Part shown: positions 46,763 through 53,593 of the stretch, one piece after another | Layout of the letters: each line of letters starts with the position of its first letter | Position numbering within the stretch: the stretch's first letter is position 1 | From: Vibrio echinoideorum | GTDB taxonomy: Bacteria > Pseudomonadota > Gammaproteobacteria > Enterobacterales > Vibrionaceae | Length of the DNA: 64,000 bases | NCBI RefSeq assembly: GCF_024347455.1 | Contig: NZ_AP025483.1 | Span: 1,612,001-1,676,000 of the forward strand | Direction of reading: 5' to 3' | Program-made: the position numbers and the translations under genes | Notes under the pieces: generated by a model | The model's input: the letters and a program-made list of their open reading frames with translations, nothing else | Database searches by the model: none | Told to the model about the DNA's origin: nothing

Positions 46763-47362
46763 TTAGAAGTGGTACCTTGCTCCAAAGTAAGCTGTTTGTG
46801 ATGAAACATCTATGGAGTCTATTTCAACGCGTGCATTTCGGTAACCAAGGTGAATGTCTATATTGTCTGTAACGATTGCACCAAGCTCACCACCAACTTG
46901 GTAACCAGTCTCAGACTTAGAGTCAGAAACCCCAAAAGCTTTCGCCTCCATATCCATAGAGCCAACCCCAGCTAATAGTGATACATATAAATCGACTACG
47001 TCACCTTTAACAATGAACTTCGGTTTGATATTTACGAAGAAAGCTTGGCCTTCAATGTTCATTGTATCGCTAAAGTTAACTTTTCCAATTTGTCGGTACT
47101 CAGCCTCTAATCCTAACTTGACTACATCGTGAGTATTGAACTCATAACCCCCAACTAAGTTGTAACTCAGGTCGGATAGGTCAGATGAATCTTCAATTGC
47201 ACTGCCGCGGTATTCTAATTCAGTTTCATTATAAAAGCCGACATCAACTCCAGCATAAAAATTACCGAGTTCTTTAGAGGAGGCTTCGTTGTCACTAGCT
47301 TGTGCGTATGAGCTCATACCAAAAGCGGTCAATAGTGATAGGGCGATCATGCTGATTTTCAT
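46763..47362 (-). CDS. Small outer-membrane beta-barrel protein
   Basis: A 199-residue protein with signal peptide MKISMIALSLLTAFGMSSYAQA and an eight-strand barrel pattern of the OmpA/OmpX/OmpW type: NFYAGVDVGFYNETELEYRG, YNLVGGYEFN, VKLGLEAEYRQIG, and the ending TAYFGARYHF with a C-terminal Phe, the signal for outer-membrane assembly. The exact family is not clear; porin-like or adhesin-like roles are possible. It lies between DUF2971 and a broken phage gene. Confidence 0.8.
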   Translation of the reverse strand: MKISMIALSLLTAFGMSSYAQASDNEASSKELGNFYAGVDVGFYNETELEYRGSAIEDSSDLSDLSYNLVGGYEFNTHDVVKLGLEAEYRQIGKVNFSDTMNIEGQAFFVNIKPKFIVKGDVVDLYVSLLAGVGSMDMEAKAFGVSDSKSETGYQVGGELGAIVTDNIDIHLGYRNARVEIDSIDVSSQTAYFGARYHF

Positions 47363-47587
47363 ATTAAGCCTTTTATATAATAAGTTATTGATTTCGAAAA
47401 TATGTTAACAAATAAAAGATATACCAACGAATGTAAAAACTGTCTAAGGATATGATTTTAAAGACTTATTAGTGATAGAAATACCAGTATCTCAGTTGTA
47501 AGACAAAGTGTTACGATCTAGGAGATAGTGTTGCGTTGTAACTTATTATTAACCAAGCTGTACATTGGAGGGCAAATTTTAGTGGAA

Positions 47588-47800
47588 ATGCAGTTTGAAA
47601 TAATGACTATGGAGCTCCCAACAAATTTACCAGGCAAAGATGGTAAACAAGCCAGAACGATAAGAGAACAAATAGGATATGTATATCTAGGTGGCAAGTT
47701 CCCAGTCGAAATGAAGCTATCATTACAAGACGACCGATCTGCATATAAATCAGGAAATTACGAACTTGATAGCTCAAGCTTTACCGTGAATAGAGGCTGA
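47588..47800 (+). pseudogene. Truncated filamentous-phage ssDNA-binding protein (gene V/RstB-like)
   Basis: The frame begins MQFEIMTMELPTN and shows LPGKDGKQARTIREQ..., close to the intact protein at 63056-63337 (MPGKDGKPPRTIYEQDAYAHLQGRFP). It matches for about 67 residues to SSSFTVN and then runs directly into transposase DNA at about 47793, where it ends after two foreign codons. GGAGGG lies upstream. It is the stump of an earlier inovirus, broken by the adjacent insertion sequence fragment. A GTG at 47582 is an alternative start. Confidence 0.8.
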
Positions 47801-48242
47801 TAGATCCGAGGTTTACGTTGTGAATGTGGAAGCCATAATCCGTCGGCGATCATCCATTGACGGAGTGTTTCTTTAGAGACTGATAGATTATGTAGTTCAG
47901 TCAGTTTTTCCAGAGCGAACGTTGGTGAGAAGCCAGAGTAATGCTCACGAATAAGTTTCAGTATTTCAATTCTGAAATGTTCTGAATAGCGTCGATTACT
48001 TGGGCGTCCACGCGCTGCGCGTGTAAGACTTTGAGCTCCAAGAGAGACAAGTTTGTTCACCAAACGTCGGATATGACGCGCAGACAGATTCAAAATGATA
48101 GCAGCGTCAACTTGGCGTAGTCGTTTTTCACGTACGTCAGTAAGCACCTTGAATCGATGATCGTAATAAGCATCCGGATAACTCCTAAGCAGACCAATAT
48201 AGGTAAGCTTAGGAGGACATTTTAAAATGGCTCAAACCGGAC
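47793..48242 (-). mobile_element. Truncated insertion sequence, 5' part of the transposase
   Basis: The minus-strand frame 47758-48147 encodes the first 110 or so residues of a transposase (DAAIILNLSARHIRRLVNKL..., ending WLPHSQRKPRIYQP) nearly parallel to the complete copy at 48322-49680, so its 3' half is missing. The outer end GGACATTTTAA...GGACATTAC at about 48212-48245 matches the right end of the complete element (49738-49770). It was cut off at 47793, where it joins the broken phage gene. Confidence 0.8.
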
Positions 48243-48267
48243 ATTACTAAATTGCTCTGGCAAGCTC

Positions 48268-49767
48268 TGTCAATCCCGTTTTAAAATGTCCTCATTTGTC
48301 CCAAATAGAAATGTCCCGTTGTTAGGTCTTTCGACTGGAGGTTTTGAATGGTTCGGTGAGCACTGGGTTGATGGCTCGAGGGGCTGTTTGAAGGGCTCTT
48401 TGTTGTGCACGGCGCTTGGGCGCTTTCTTACTGCGGGTTCGTTGCTGTTGTTGTTCGAATTCTTCTTGTTGTTGCTGAGCAAATTTTAAAACTTGGCCGA
48501 GGCGTTTGTTGTCGACGATTTGGGTTTGTTGAACGTGCTCGAGTTTGTCGAAGGTTTTGAATTCGAGTTTTCGATGCCCGTATTGGATGGCGATTTCACC
48601 GTTTGGGTAGTCGAGTACCTTGACATGTTCGTGCGCTAGTCGGCTGTTTTCTTCAGTAGGTTCAATGAGATAAATCACTTTATCGTATTGAAATGTCAGC
48701 GACTTTGAGAGCTTGCGGGTTTCTTGCCAACTGAAAATATCGTCGAGTTCTTGCTTGGACTCTCGAACCGGACGATGCATGTTTTTTGGGTATTGAGCGG
48801 GCTTAGCAAAGCGATGGTTAAAATCGGCGATGAAGTAGGGAAGCCAGGCGTTGGCTTGTTCGATGGTGTCGATACCTTGTAAGCGCATCTCTTTAACCAG
48901 TCGGTCTTGCAGCGTGAGGTTGGCTCGCTCAACGCGGCCTTTGGCTTGGGAGCTGTTGGCACAGATGAGTTCTATCGCCAGTTCTTTCAACACGCGCCCG
49001 TATTGAGTTTGGCCAACTTGTTTGTGTTTCTCCTGATTCACTCGAAAAATAGAGTGCTTGTCACTGTAAAATGCGATGGGCTTACCGTGCTCATTGAGGT
49101 ATTCACGCGTGGTCATCATGTAGTCAAACGCGGATTCTGTCTCGCTGAATCTTAGGTTCATCAGACGGCTAGTCGCATCATCAATGAACACCAATAGGCA
49201 GCATTTGTCACAGCGGCCTTCAAACCAGTCATGATGGGAGCCGTCAATTTGGATAAGTTCACCCAAGCAATCACGACGGTAACGAGGCTGATAGACCCGA
49301 GGTTTGCGTTGTGAATGTGGAAGCCACAGTCCGTCGGCGATCATCCATTGACGTAAAGTTTCGTTTGATATGGGCAAGTTGTGCAGCTCAGATAACTTTT
49401 CTTGAGCGAGTGTTGGTGAGAAGTCGCTGTAGTTTTCACGGACAAGGCTTAGCACCGAGTTTCGATAACCACTTGAATAACGATGATTGCTAGGCTTACC
49501 GCGAGCGCGATGAGCCAATCCGTTCGCACCGTATTTACGAAGTCGGTTCATCAGGCGTTGGATGTGACGGACACTCAAGCTGAGGATCTCGGCAGCATCG
49601 GCCCGACGTATCCGTCGCTGACACACATCTTCAATTACTTTAAAACGATTGATCTCTGAATCACTCATAGTCACCAGCATGTTGTTATGTCCATAGCGTT
49701 TACCAATATCAATTAAGCCTAGTGGTGATGAGCTAAAGGGACATTTTAACTTTGGAAAATAGTGACA
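48268..49767 (-). mobile_element. Complete insertion sequence, ISNCY/IS1202-like
   Basis: About 1.5 kb with terminal zones made of repeated (G)GGACATTT-like motifs in opposite orientation: CCCGTTTTAAAATGTCC...AAATGTCCC on the left and GGGACATTTTAA...AGTGACATT on the right. Tips were placed at TGTCA (48268) and TGACA (49763). No target duplication was seen. The boundaries are good to perhaps 20 bases. It holds one transposase gene and lies 25 bases from the dif-like site at 49792. Confidence 0.7.
48322..49680 (-). CDS. Transposase of an ISNCY (IS1202-like) element
   Basis: A 452-residue DDE transposase. An N-terminal helix-turn-helix region (RRADAAEILSLSVRHIQRLMNRLRKYG, residues about 22-48) precedes the rve-type catalytic core: first Asp in LIQIDGSHHDWFEG (about 168), second Asp in LLVFIDDATSRLM (about 188) and Glu in KGRVERANLTLQDRLVKE. 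The C-terminal tail is a Gln- and Arg-rich low-complexity stretch (residues about 405-435). The gene appears intact, so the element may still be active. ATG 49668 is an alternative start. Confidence 0.85.
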   Translation of the reverse strand: MLVTMSDSEINRFKVIEDVCQRRIRRADAAEILSLSVRHIQRLMNRLRKYGANGLAHRARGKPSNHRYSSGYRNSVLSLVRENYSDFSPTLAQEKLSELHNLPISNETLRQWMIADGLWLPHSQRKPRVYQPRYRRDCLGELIQIDGSHHDWFEGRCDKCCLLVFIDDATSRLMNLRFSETESAFDYMMTTREYLNEHGKPIAFYSDKHSIFRVNQEKHKQVGQTQYGRVLKELAIELICANSSQAKGRVERANLTLQDRLVKEMRLQGIDTIEQANAWLPYFIADFNHRFAKPAQYPKNMHRPVRESKQELDDIFSWQETRKLSKSLTFQYDKVIYLIEPTEENSRLAHEHVKVLDYPNGEIAIQYGHRKLEFKTFDKLEHVQQTQIVDNKRLGQVLKFAQQQQEEFEQQQQRTRSKKAPKRRAQQRALQTAPRAINPVLTEPFKTSSRKT

Positions 49768-49791
49768 TTACAACTTTGCGCTTACAATCTC

Positions 49792-49820
49792 GGTGCGTAT
49801 TATGTCTGATTATGTTTAAT
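49792..49820 (+). other. dif-like Xer site 3 (best match; chromosomal dif or att junction)
   Basis: GGTGCGTATTA, seven bases TGTCTGA, then TTATGTTTAAT. The XerC arm matches AGTGCGCATTA at 9 of 11 and the XerD arm matches TTATGTTAAAT at 10 of 11. It shares GTGCGTATTATG with the sites at 60681 and 63848. It is the left junction of the prophage array. Whether it is the native dif1 or a hybrid attL cannot be told without an uninfected relative. Confidence 0.75.
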
Positions 49821-49872
49821 GGTGCATATATTATAAATTCAGTGCAACCTCTTGTATTTAGAGGTTTTATAA

Positions 49873-50241
49873 TTGAAGTATCGCGAAATGAGTAAGAATT
49901 ACATTTTTCGAGAGTTAGAGTGCCAAATGACGAAGGAAGAGGTAGCTGAACTGTGTTTCAAAACTGTGAGAACTGTCACGGGTTGGGACGAGGGAAAACC
50001 AATACCACCCGAGTGTAAAAGGCTGATGCGAATGGCAAAAGGTCGAGAATTAAGCATTAGTGAAGATTGGGAACAATTCAAAATGTTATATGACACTATG
50101 GAGCTACCGACGGGCCAAGTGGTTAGGCCACAACAAATACTAGCAGGTATTGCGCTTTTAGGGATTCAATCGGAGTTAGAGATTAAGACTTCAACACACC
50201 TACTAAGACTTGCTAGAAGCATTGCAAAGATAAGGCCATAG
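49873..50241 (+). CDS. DUF3653 phage regulatory protein
   Basis: A 122-residue protein of the DUF3653 family, found in Vibrio filamentous phages and islands. A helix-turn-helix-like segment CQMTKEEVAELCFKTVRTVTGWDEGKPIPPECKRLMRM (residues 16-53) suggests DNA binding. The second half is helical (GQVVRPQQILAGIALLGIQSELEI). The start is TTG 49873, preceded by TAGAGG at good spacing; ATG 49888 is the alternative. It lies next to a dif-like site. A decayed copy lies at 51560-51717. A repressor role is likely but unproven. Confidence 0.8.
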   Translation: MKYREMSKNYIFRELECQMTKEEVAELCFKTVRTVTGWDEGKPIPPECKRLMRMAKGRELSISEDWEQFKMLYDTMELPTGQVVRPQQILAGIALLGIQSELEIKTSTHLLRLARSIAKIRP

Positions 50242-50339
50242 AATACGTATATTATTGACCAATTGGTAAATGATCTAAGTCGCAGTTTATGCCATATGAA
50301 AGTGATAGATTATCTCCTTATAAAGAGATGAGGACTATT

Positions 50340-50642
50340 ATGAAAAAATTACTATTACTCGTTGGTTTAACTATTTCTACAGTTTCAATGCCGACATTGA
50401 GTCATCCCGGTCGTACAGCTTCTGACGGTTGCCATTATTGTAGAACAAACTGTTCAGCTTGGGGAGTTCCTGAGGGGTCGAGACATTGTCACGTTCATGC
50501 TGAACCTACTAATAAAGATCTGGAAAGTTCCGAGGTAGTGAAAAGGCATAGCGACGAGGATGGACAGTTTGTAACTATAAAGCATGATGATGTATGGACA
50601 ACATTCATATCAACATCAGCAAAAACTGACGATAAGTCGTAA
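50340..50642 (+). CDS. Small secreted Cys/His-rich protein
   Basis: A 100-residue protein with a signal peptide MKKLLLLVGLTISTVSMPTLS. The mature part begins HPGRTASDGCHYCRTNCSAWG and continues PEGSRHCHVH; this GCHxCRTNC...RHCH motif occurs at the ends of several secreted nucleases and small periplasmic proteins and probably binds a metal. The longer frame from 50289 lacks a signal peptide; ATG 50340 is chosen because the leader starts there, with GAGGA just before. It follows the DUF3653 gene and ends before a terminator. Role unknown. Confidence 0.75.
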   Translation: MKKLLLLVGLTISTVSMPTLSHPGRTASDGCHYCRTNCSAWGVPEGSRHCHVHAEPTNKDLESSEVVKRHSDEDGQFVTIKHDDVWTTFISTSAKTDDKS

Positions 50643-50670
50643 AGAACTTCCACGTACTGTTGGCCTAAAT

Positions 50671-50697
50671 AAGCCGGACTCATTGAGTTCGGCTTTT
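50671..50697. terminator. Terminator A, shared with terminator B
   Basis: AAGCCGGACT, CATTG, AGTTCGGCTT plus a T run. The same 28 bases recur at 51893-51920, also just before an opposite-strand cargo gene, which points to a duplicated phage end. Confidence 0.85.
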
Positions 50698-50708
50698 TTA
50701 TGACTTAC

Positions 50709-51419
50709 TTAGACTACATCGAGAGCTTCAGGCCAAATAAAGTAAGGACCAAATCTTTTGCTGTATTTGAACTCAGCACCTTGTTCTTTACCTGATTCAG
50801 TTAAAGTATGTTTCCCATCTTCTAACGAGAGGTACCCCTTAGTCACACAGGCTTGAAGAAAATCGTCAGTTTTTAGTTTATGTTTCTTTGCGAGTTTAGA
50901 AGACGTAACTTTAGCTTCTTGATCAGCTGCATTTGATTCATCACTAGTTGTAGGCTCAGCTACATCAGACGAAACCTTTTCTAATGAAATTCTTACTTCA
51001 TCACTAATACGAATAATACGTTGAGCTTCTTCATAAGAGTCTTTGTAAATCTCTGAGTCGTCATCTCTGTCGATAAAGATACCCATTTCATTATTATTCA
51101 CTTGGCTGAACTCATACAGGTTTAAGCTAGTGATGATGCAAGAACTTTCATTCATATAGCACTTAGCATGAAGGTTCTTACAGAAACTAGTACGAACGAA
51201 AGATAGCCCTTTAAGCCAATTAATCTCATCTGGCTGTAGCTCACTTTTTCCATAAACGATTCTGATGTCGATTTTCAATCGATCTTTGTCTTCTAGTAGC
51301 TCTCTGATTCGGTCATTAAGTTTCAAAAAAGGGCTAATAAGTATCAACCTTTCAGATGCATTCTTAATCAACTCTTCTAGATAGTAGTTTGTAGCACTTG
51401 TGTTTAAAAACTTAGCCAT
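50709..51419 (-). CDS. Phospholipase D-like protein with C-terminal winged-helix-like region
   Basis: A 236-residue cytoplasmic protein of the PLD superfamily. The half-site NLHAKCYMNES (H84, K86) and ITSLNLYEFSQVNNNEMGI (S98, N100) form a single HKD-type centre, although the usual Asp is replaced; such single-centre proteins dimerise and act as nucleases or lipases. After an acidic linker (residues about 140-165) comes KLAKKHKLKTDDFLQACVTKGYLSLEDGKHTL, resembling the helical domain of phage antirepressors. ATG 51419 is preferred over the longer frame because AAGGAT precedes it. It occupies the cargo slot of the phage remnant. A nuclease-type defence role is a guess. Confidence 0.75.
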   Translation of the reverse strand: MAKFLNTSATNYYLEELIKNASERLILISPFLKLNDRIRELLEDKDRLKIDIRIVYGKSELQPDEINWLKGLSFVRTSFCKNLHAKCYMNESSCIITSLNLYEFSQVNNNEMGIFIDRDDDSEIYKDSYEEAQRIIRISDEVRISLEKVSSDVAEPTTSDESNAADQEAKVTSSKLAKKHKLKTDDFLQACVTKGYLSLEDGKHTLTESGKEQGAEFKYSKRFGPYFIWPEALDVV

Positions 51420-51506
51420 TTCATATCCTTGACATATAAAATTTAACGCATACAAATTACGACGAGAACAACGCTAATGCAAGTTGGTAATTTGATACAT
51501 CAAACA

Positions 51507-51534
51507 TGACGCACATTATCTGATTATGTGATAG
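51507..51534 (+). other. Degenerate dif-like site 4
   Basis: TGACGCACATTAT then CTGATTATGTGATAGG parallels the site at 49792 (TGCGTATTATGTCTGATTATGTTTAATGG) with two bases lost in the centre and several changes. It is followed at about the same distance by a DUF3653 copy. It looks like an old att junction that has decayed. Confidence 0.55.
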
Positions 51535-51559
51535 GTGAATGGCAAGTGATTGTTTATTA

Positions 51560-51717
51560 AGGTTTTGACAATGTATACGACAGTATGGGGCTGCCCACTG
51601 GCCAAGTGGTGAGGCCACAACAAATATTAGCAGTGGGGATTCAATCAGAGTTAGAGATAAAGACATCAACCCATCTACTTGGGTTAGCTAGGGCGATAGC
51701 TAATATCAAGAAATAGG
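51560..51717 (+). pseudogene. Decayed copy of the DUF3653 gene
   Basis: The frame YDSMGLPTGQVVRPQQILA, then VGIQSELEIKTSTHLL...ARAIANIKK, followed by a stop, matches the C-terminal half of the intact gene at 49873-50241, with a 12-base in-frame deletion in the middle. The first half and start codon are gone. It follows the degenerate att site at 51507, as the intact gene follows the site at 49792. Confidence 0.8.
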
Positions 51718-51892
51718 ATTAGAAAAGTATGGTTCTATCAAGGCGAATTCAAAGTCTAGGCCATCTCTGCTAACTAAATGGATTTTTGCTGATATGGTTA
51801 ACTCGACTGGCGAAAGATAGACCCTGTTTAGTGGAATTAACCTTGTTTAGTGGATTAGCCAGTCCTCCTTTTTGGTCATATCAAGGAGAAAG

Positions 51893-51921
51893 AAGCCGGA
51901 CTCATTGAGTTCGGCTTTTTT
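51893..51921. terminator. Terminator B, copy of terminator A
   Basis: AAGCCGGACT, CATTG, AGTTCGGCTT and T run, identical to 50671-50697. It lies at the 3' end of the HEPN-like gene and after the DUF3653 remnant. Confidence 0.85.
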
Positions 51922-51940
51922 GCACATTAATACTTTCTAC

Positions 51941-52660
51941 TCATTTGATATCGATAAGTGTCGTAGCCAAATAGCTCAATAAAGAAATACACTTAAGCGA
52001 ATTAATTTCTGTTCCATAATCAAGGTACTTTCTAGAACCATGTAGAATACCGTTGCGATTTGGAGCTTTATCCTTATCTACTTGCTTACCTTTCCCAATT
52101 CTTGCACCAAATTCAGTATCTTGTAGTAAAGGCGACAAAATAATTGCTCTTTCGGGCTTCTTTTCTATCAGAACTTTAATTCGATCAATTCTCTTGTTTC
52201 GTTCAGCAAAAAGGTAACTACCTACCGTCTGCGCACACAAACCATCAGTTTGAGCTAAAAATAGTGGGATGCTCGCGATGTAATTACCGTCATTATGTAG
52301 GGAGAACGCGACATCCAGTATGTCTTTTCTTAACGGGTATAAGTCAACTAACTGCTTATGGATATCTTCAATTGACTCACTTATTTGTACGGTCATATAG
52401 CTATCTAAACTATCTTGACCTTCCAAAACAAAGTCTTGAAAGTCACAAGGAGTAAAGTCATTTGGAAACCATCCACTTTCTGCGGCACTTTGCCATATGC
52501 TGCTATTTATTTCTTCGAAGTTTTCAAGGTATTTAACAAAATCTTGAATTTCTTGTTGGTTTTCATTTATAAAATCAGTCATGCCTTTGGCTGCTAGACT
52601 TAATATTTCATCAACTTGAGCAACCCCTTTCGATAAACTAGTATTGTGAGTATTATCCAT
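51941..52660 (-). CDS. HEPN-like protein, candidate abortive-infection ribonuclease
   Basis: A 239-residue helical protein. Near the C-terminus the segment NRNGILHGSRKYLDYGTE contains R202-N-G-I-L-H207, the RX4H form of the HEPN ribonuclease signature (RX4-6H), followed by NSLKCISLLSYLATTL, a helix common in HEPN proteins. The N-terminal 110 residues are acidic and of no known family. HEPN proteins include many phage-defence and toxin RNases. GGAG precedes the ATG. It occupies the cargo position of prophage 1, beside a terminator. Toxicity is not shown, and no antitoxin gene is evident next to it. Confidence 0.7.
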   Translation of the reverse strand: MDNTHNTSLSKGVAQVDEILSLAAKGMTDFINENQQEIQDFVKYLENFEEINSSIWQSAAESGWFPNDFTPCDFQDFVLEGQDSLDSYMTVQISESIEDIHKQLVDLYPLRKDILDVAFSLHNDGNYIASIPLFLAQTDGLCAQTVGSYLFAERNKRIDRIKVLIEKKPERAIILSPLLQDTEFGARIGKGKQVDKDKAPNRNGILHGSRKYLDYGTEINSLKCISLLSYLATTLIDIK

Positions 52661-53202
52661 TTGAACTCCTAAGCTCAGCAGTTATTAGATAGGAAGTTTA
52701 TTTACTTCTTGCCTAGTTTTTAGTCAATGCAATTCTACTAAAAACACCCATTTATTAACAATGACTTATCGAAAAAATCAGATACTTGAAAACAAAAATT
52801 ATCGTTCAAAGCAATGAACTAGCGCGCAAGCTTGCAACTAGAGCAGGGTTGTGTGTGTGCTGATAGTTAGGTCGAATTTACCCCCGTGATACAACACGGG
52901 GGTTGGCTTCCTCCCGCCGCGCTCGTCCTCCTCAGTCTTCGTCGTTCTCACTTGTTGTCCGTCAGCACTGGAAAGAGATCCTTTTCGACACTCAAATGAT
53001 CTTAAAGAAAGCTAGTGAACACAAAAAAGCCTTACCGATGTGGCAAGGCCTTAAAGAGCTATTCTGGCAGGATGAGGGAGGGTGCTACATAGATGAGCAT
53101 GGGCAGTTAGAAACACTCACCAGTTGAGACCTACGGACTAATAACCTCTACAGTGTGGCTCGGTGCCTCGTTCGCGCTTCGCTCTCTCTTATCCCTGCGG
53201 GG
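52661..53202 (-). other. Intergenic replication/packaging region of prophage 1
   Basis: The region between the HEPN-like gene and the RHH gene. It contains the hairpin ACCCCCGTG / CACGGGGGT (52880-52903). A stretch whose minus strand reads like GAACGACGAAGACTGAGGAGGACG (about 52917-52945) parallels CGGCGAAGACTGAGCAAGGACGG at 61106-61128 in prophage 2. The 16-mer GCCCCGCAGGGATAAG, here on the minus strand near 53184-53205, also recurs at 60912-60927. The shared blocks suggest the plus-strand origin and packaging signal. A weak plus-strand frame (52996-53127, 43 codons) lies here but overlaps the operon terminator. Confidence 0.5.
53018..53053 (-). terminator. Terminator of the prophage 1 late operon
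   Basis: On the minus strand AAGGCCTTGCC, CACATC, GGTAAGGC is followed by TTTTTTG. One mismatch in the stem. It lies about 150 bases after the RHH gene, the last gene of the phage operon. Confidence 0.7.
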
Positions 53203-53448
53203 CTACTCAACGACAGACTGTAATCCTTTCAAAGCATCAAGGTAGTCATTTACTGCAAGCTCATTATCGTAGAGCTTCCGCTTTAGCTTCTCATTTAGCA
53301 TTCGTTCTTTTTGATACAACTCTTGATACTTAAGTGCGTCATAGCCACCTTGAACTAGAGCTTTAGACATGGTTGATGTCTTCGTCAATTCTTTTAGCTT
53401 GGATAGCATTTCTTCATGCTTTTCAGTATCTCGAATAGTAATAGCCAT
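53203..53448 (-). CDS. Small ribbon-helix-helix-like DNA-binding protein
   Basis: An 81-residue protein whose first 40 residues (MAITIRDTEKHEEMLSKLKELTKTSTMSKALVQGGYDAL) fit a ribbon-helix-helix fold: a beta strand and two helices. A coiled-coil region (YQKERMLNEKLKRKLYDNEL) follows. Such proteins dimerise and bind DNA operators. It is separated from zot by 142 bases that contain perfect inverted repeats, which are likely its operator or a processing site. Its first six residues MAITIR are the same as those of Zot. ATG 53451 is the alternative start. Confidence 0.75.
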   Translation of the reverse strand: MAITIRDTEKHEEMLSKLKELTKTSTMSKALVQGGYDALKYQELYQKERMLNEKLKRKLYDNELAVNDYLDALKGLQSVVE

Positions 53449-53467
53449 CATTTTTCCTCAATGCCGG

Positions 53468-53577
53468 TTTATCCTGGTTTGATTATGATAGCATTTTTGA
53501 CAATTCGTTCCAGGATAAAAACCTTGGTTTGATAGCATTCCACGGTTCTCGATCAAAACACCGGTTCGTGTTTTGAT
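53468..53577. promoter_or_regulatory. Inverted repeats between zot and the RHH gene
   Basis: Two perfect 10-base inverted repeats: TTTATCCTGG / CCAGGATAAA (53468-53477 and 53510-53519) and ATCAAAACAC / GTGTTTTGAT (53552-53561 and 53568-53577). The phrase TTGATAGCATT or a close variant recurs three times in the same gap. They may be the operator of the RHH protein or a terminator plus promoter that lets the last gene be controlled on its own. Confidence 0.55.
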
Positions 53578-53593
53578 AGCATTACCCAACGAG

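Larger units (their letters stand above)
49792..51506. mobile_element. Remnant of a filamentous prophage end carrying a PLD-like cargo gene
   Basis: This 1.7 kb piece runs from the dif-like site 3 to the degenerate dif-like site at 51507. It holds a DUF3653 gene, a small secreted protein, a terminator and a PLD-family gene on the opposite strand. The layout repeats that of the next element to the right (att, DUF3653, terminator, opposite-strand cargo). No replication or coat genes remain. Confidence 0.6.

Noticed and set aside
47516..47545. Possible dif-like site upstream of the truncated ssDNA-binding gene
   Set aside because: AGTGTTGCGTTGTAACTTATTATTAACC has a weak XerC arm and only TTAT...TTAA on the right; too few matches to claim a site.
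52903..53127. Plus-strand frame of 74 codons in the intergenic region of prophage 1
   Set aside because: Its first part is the translated hairpin and origin DNA, and the rest overlaps the operon terminator. A short gene from 52996 cannot be excluded but is not supported.
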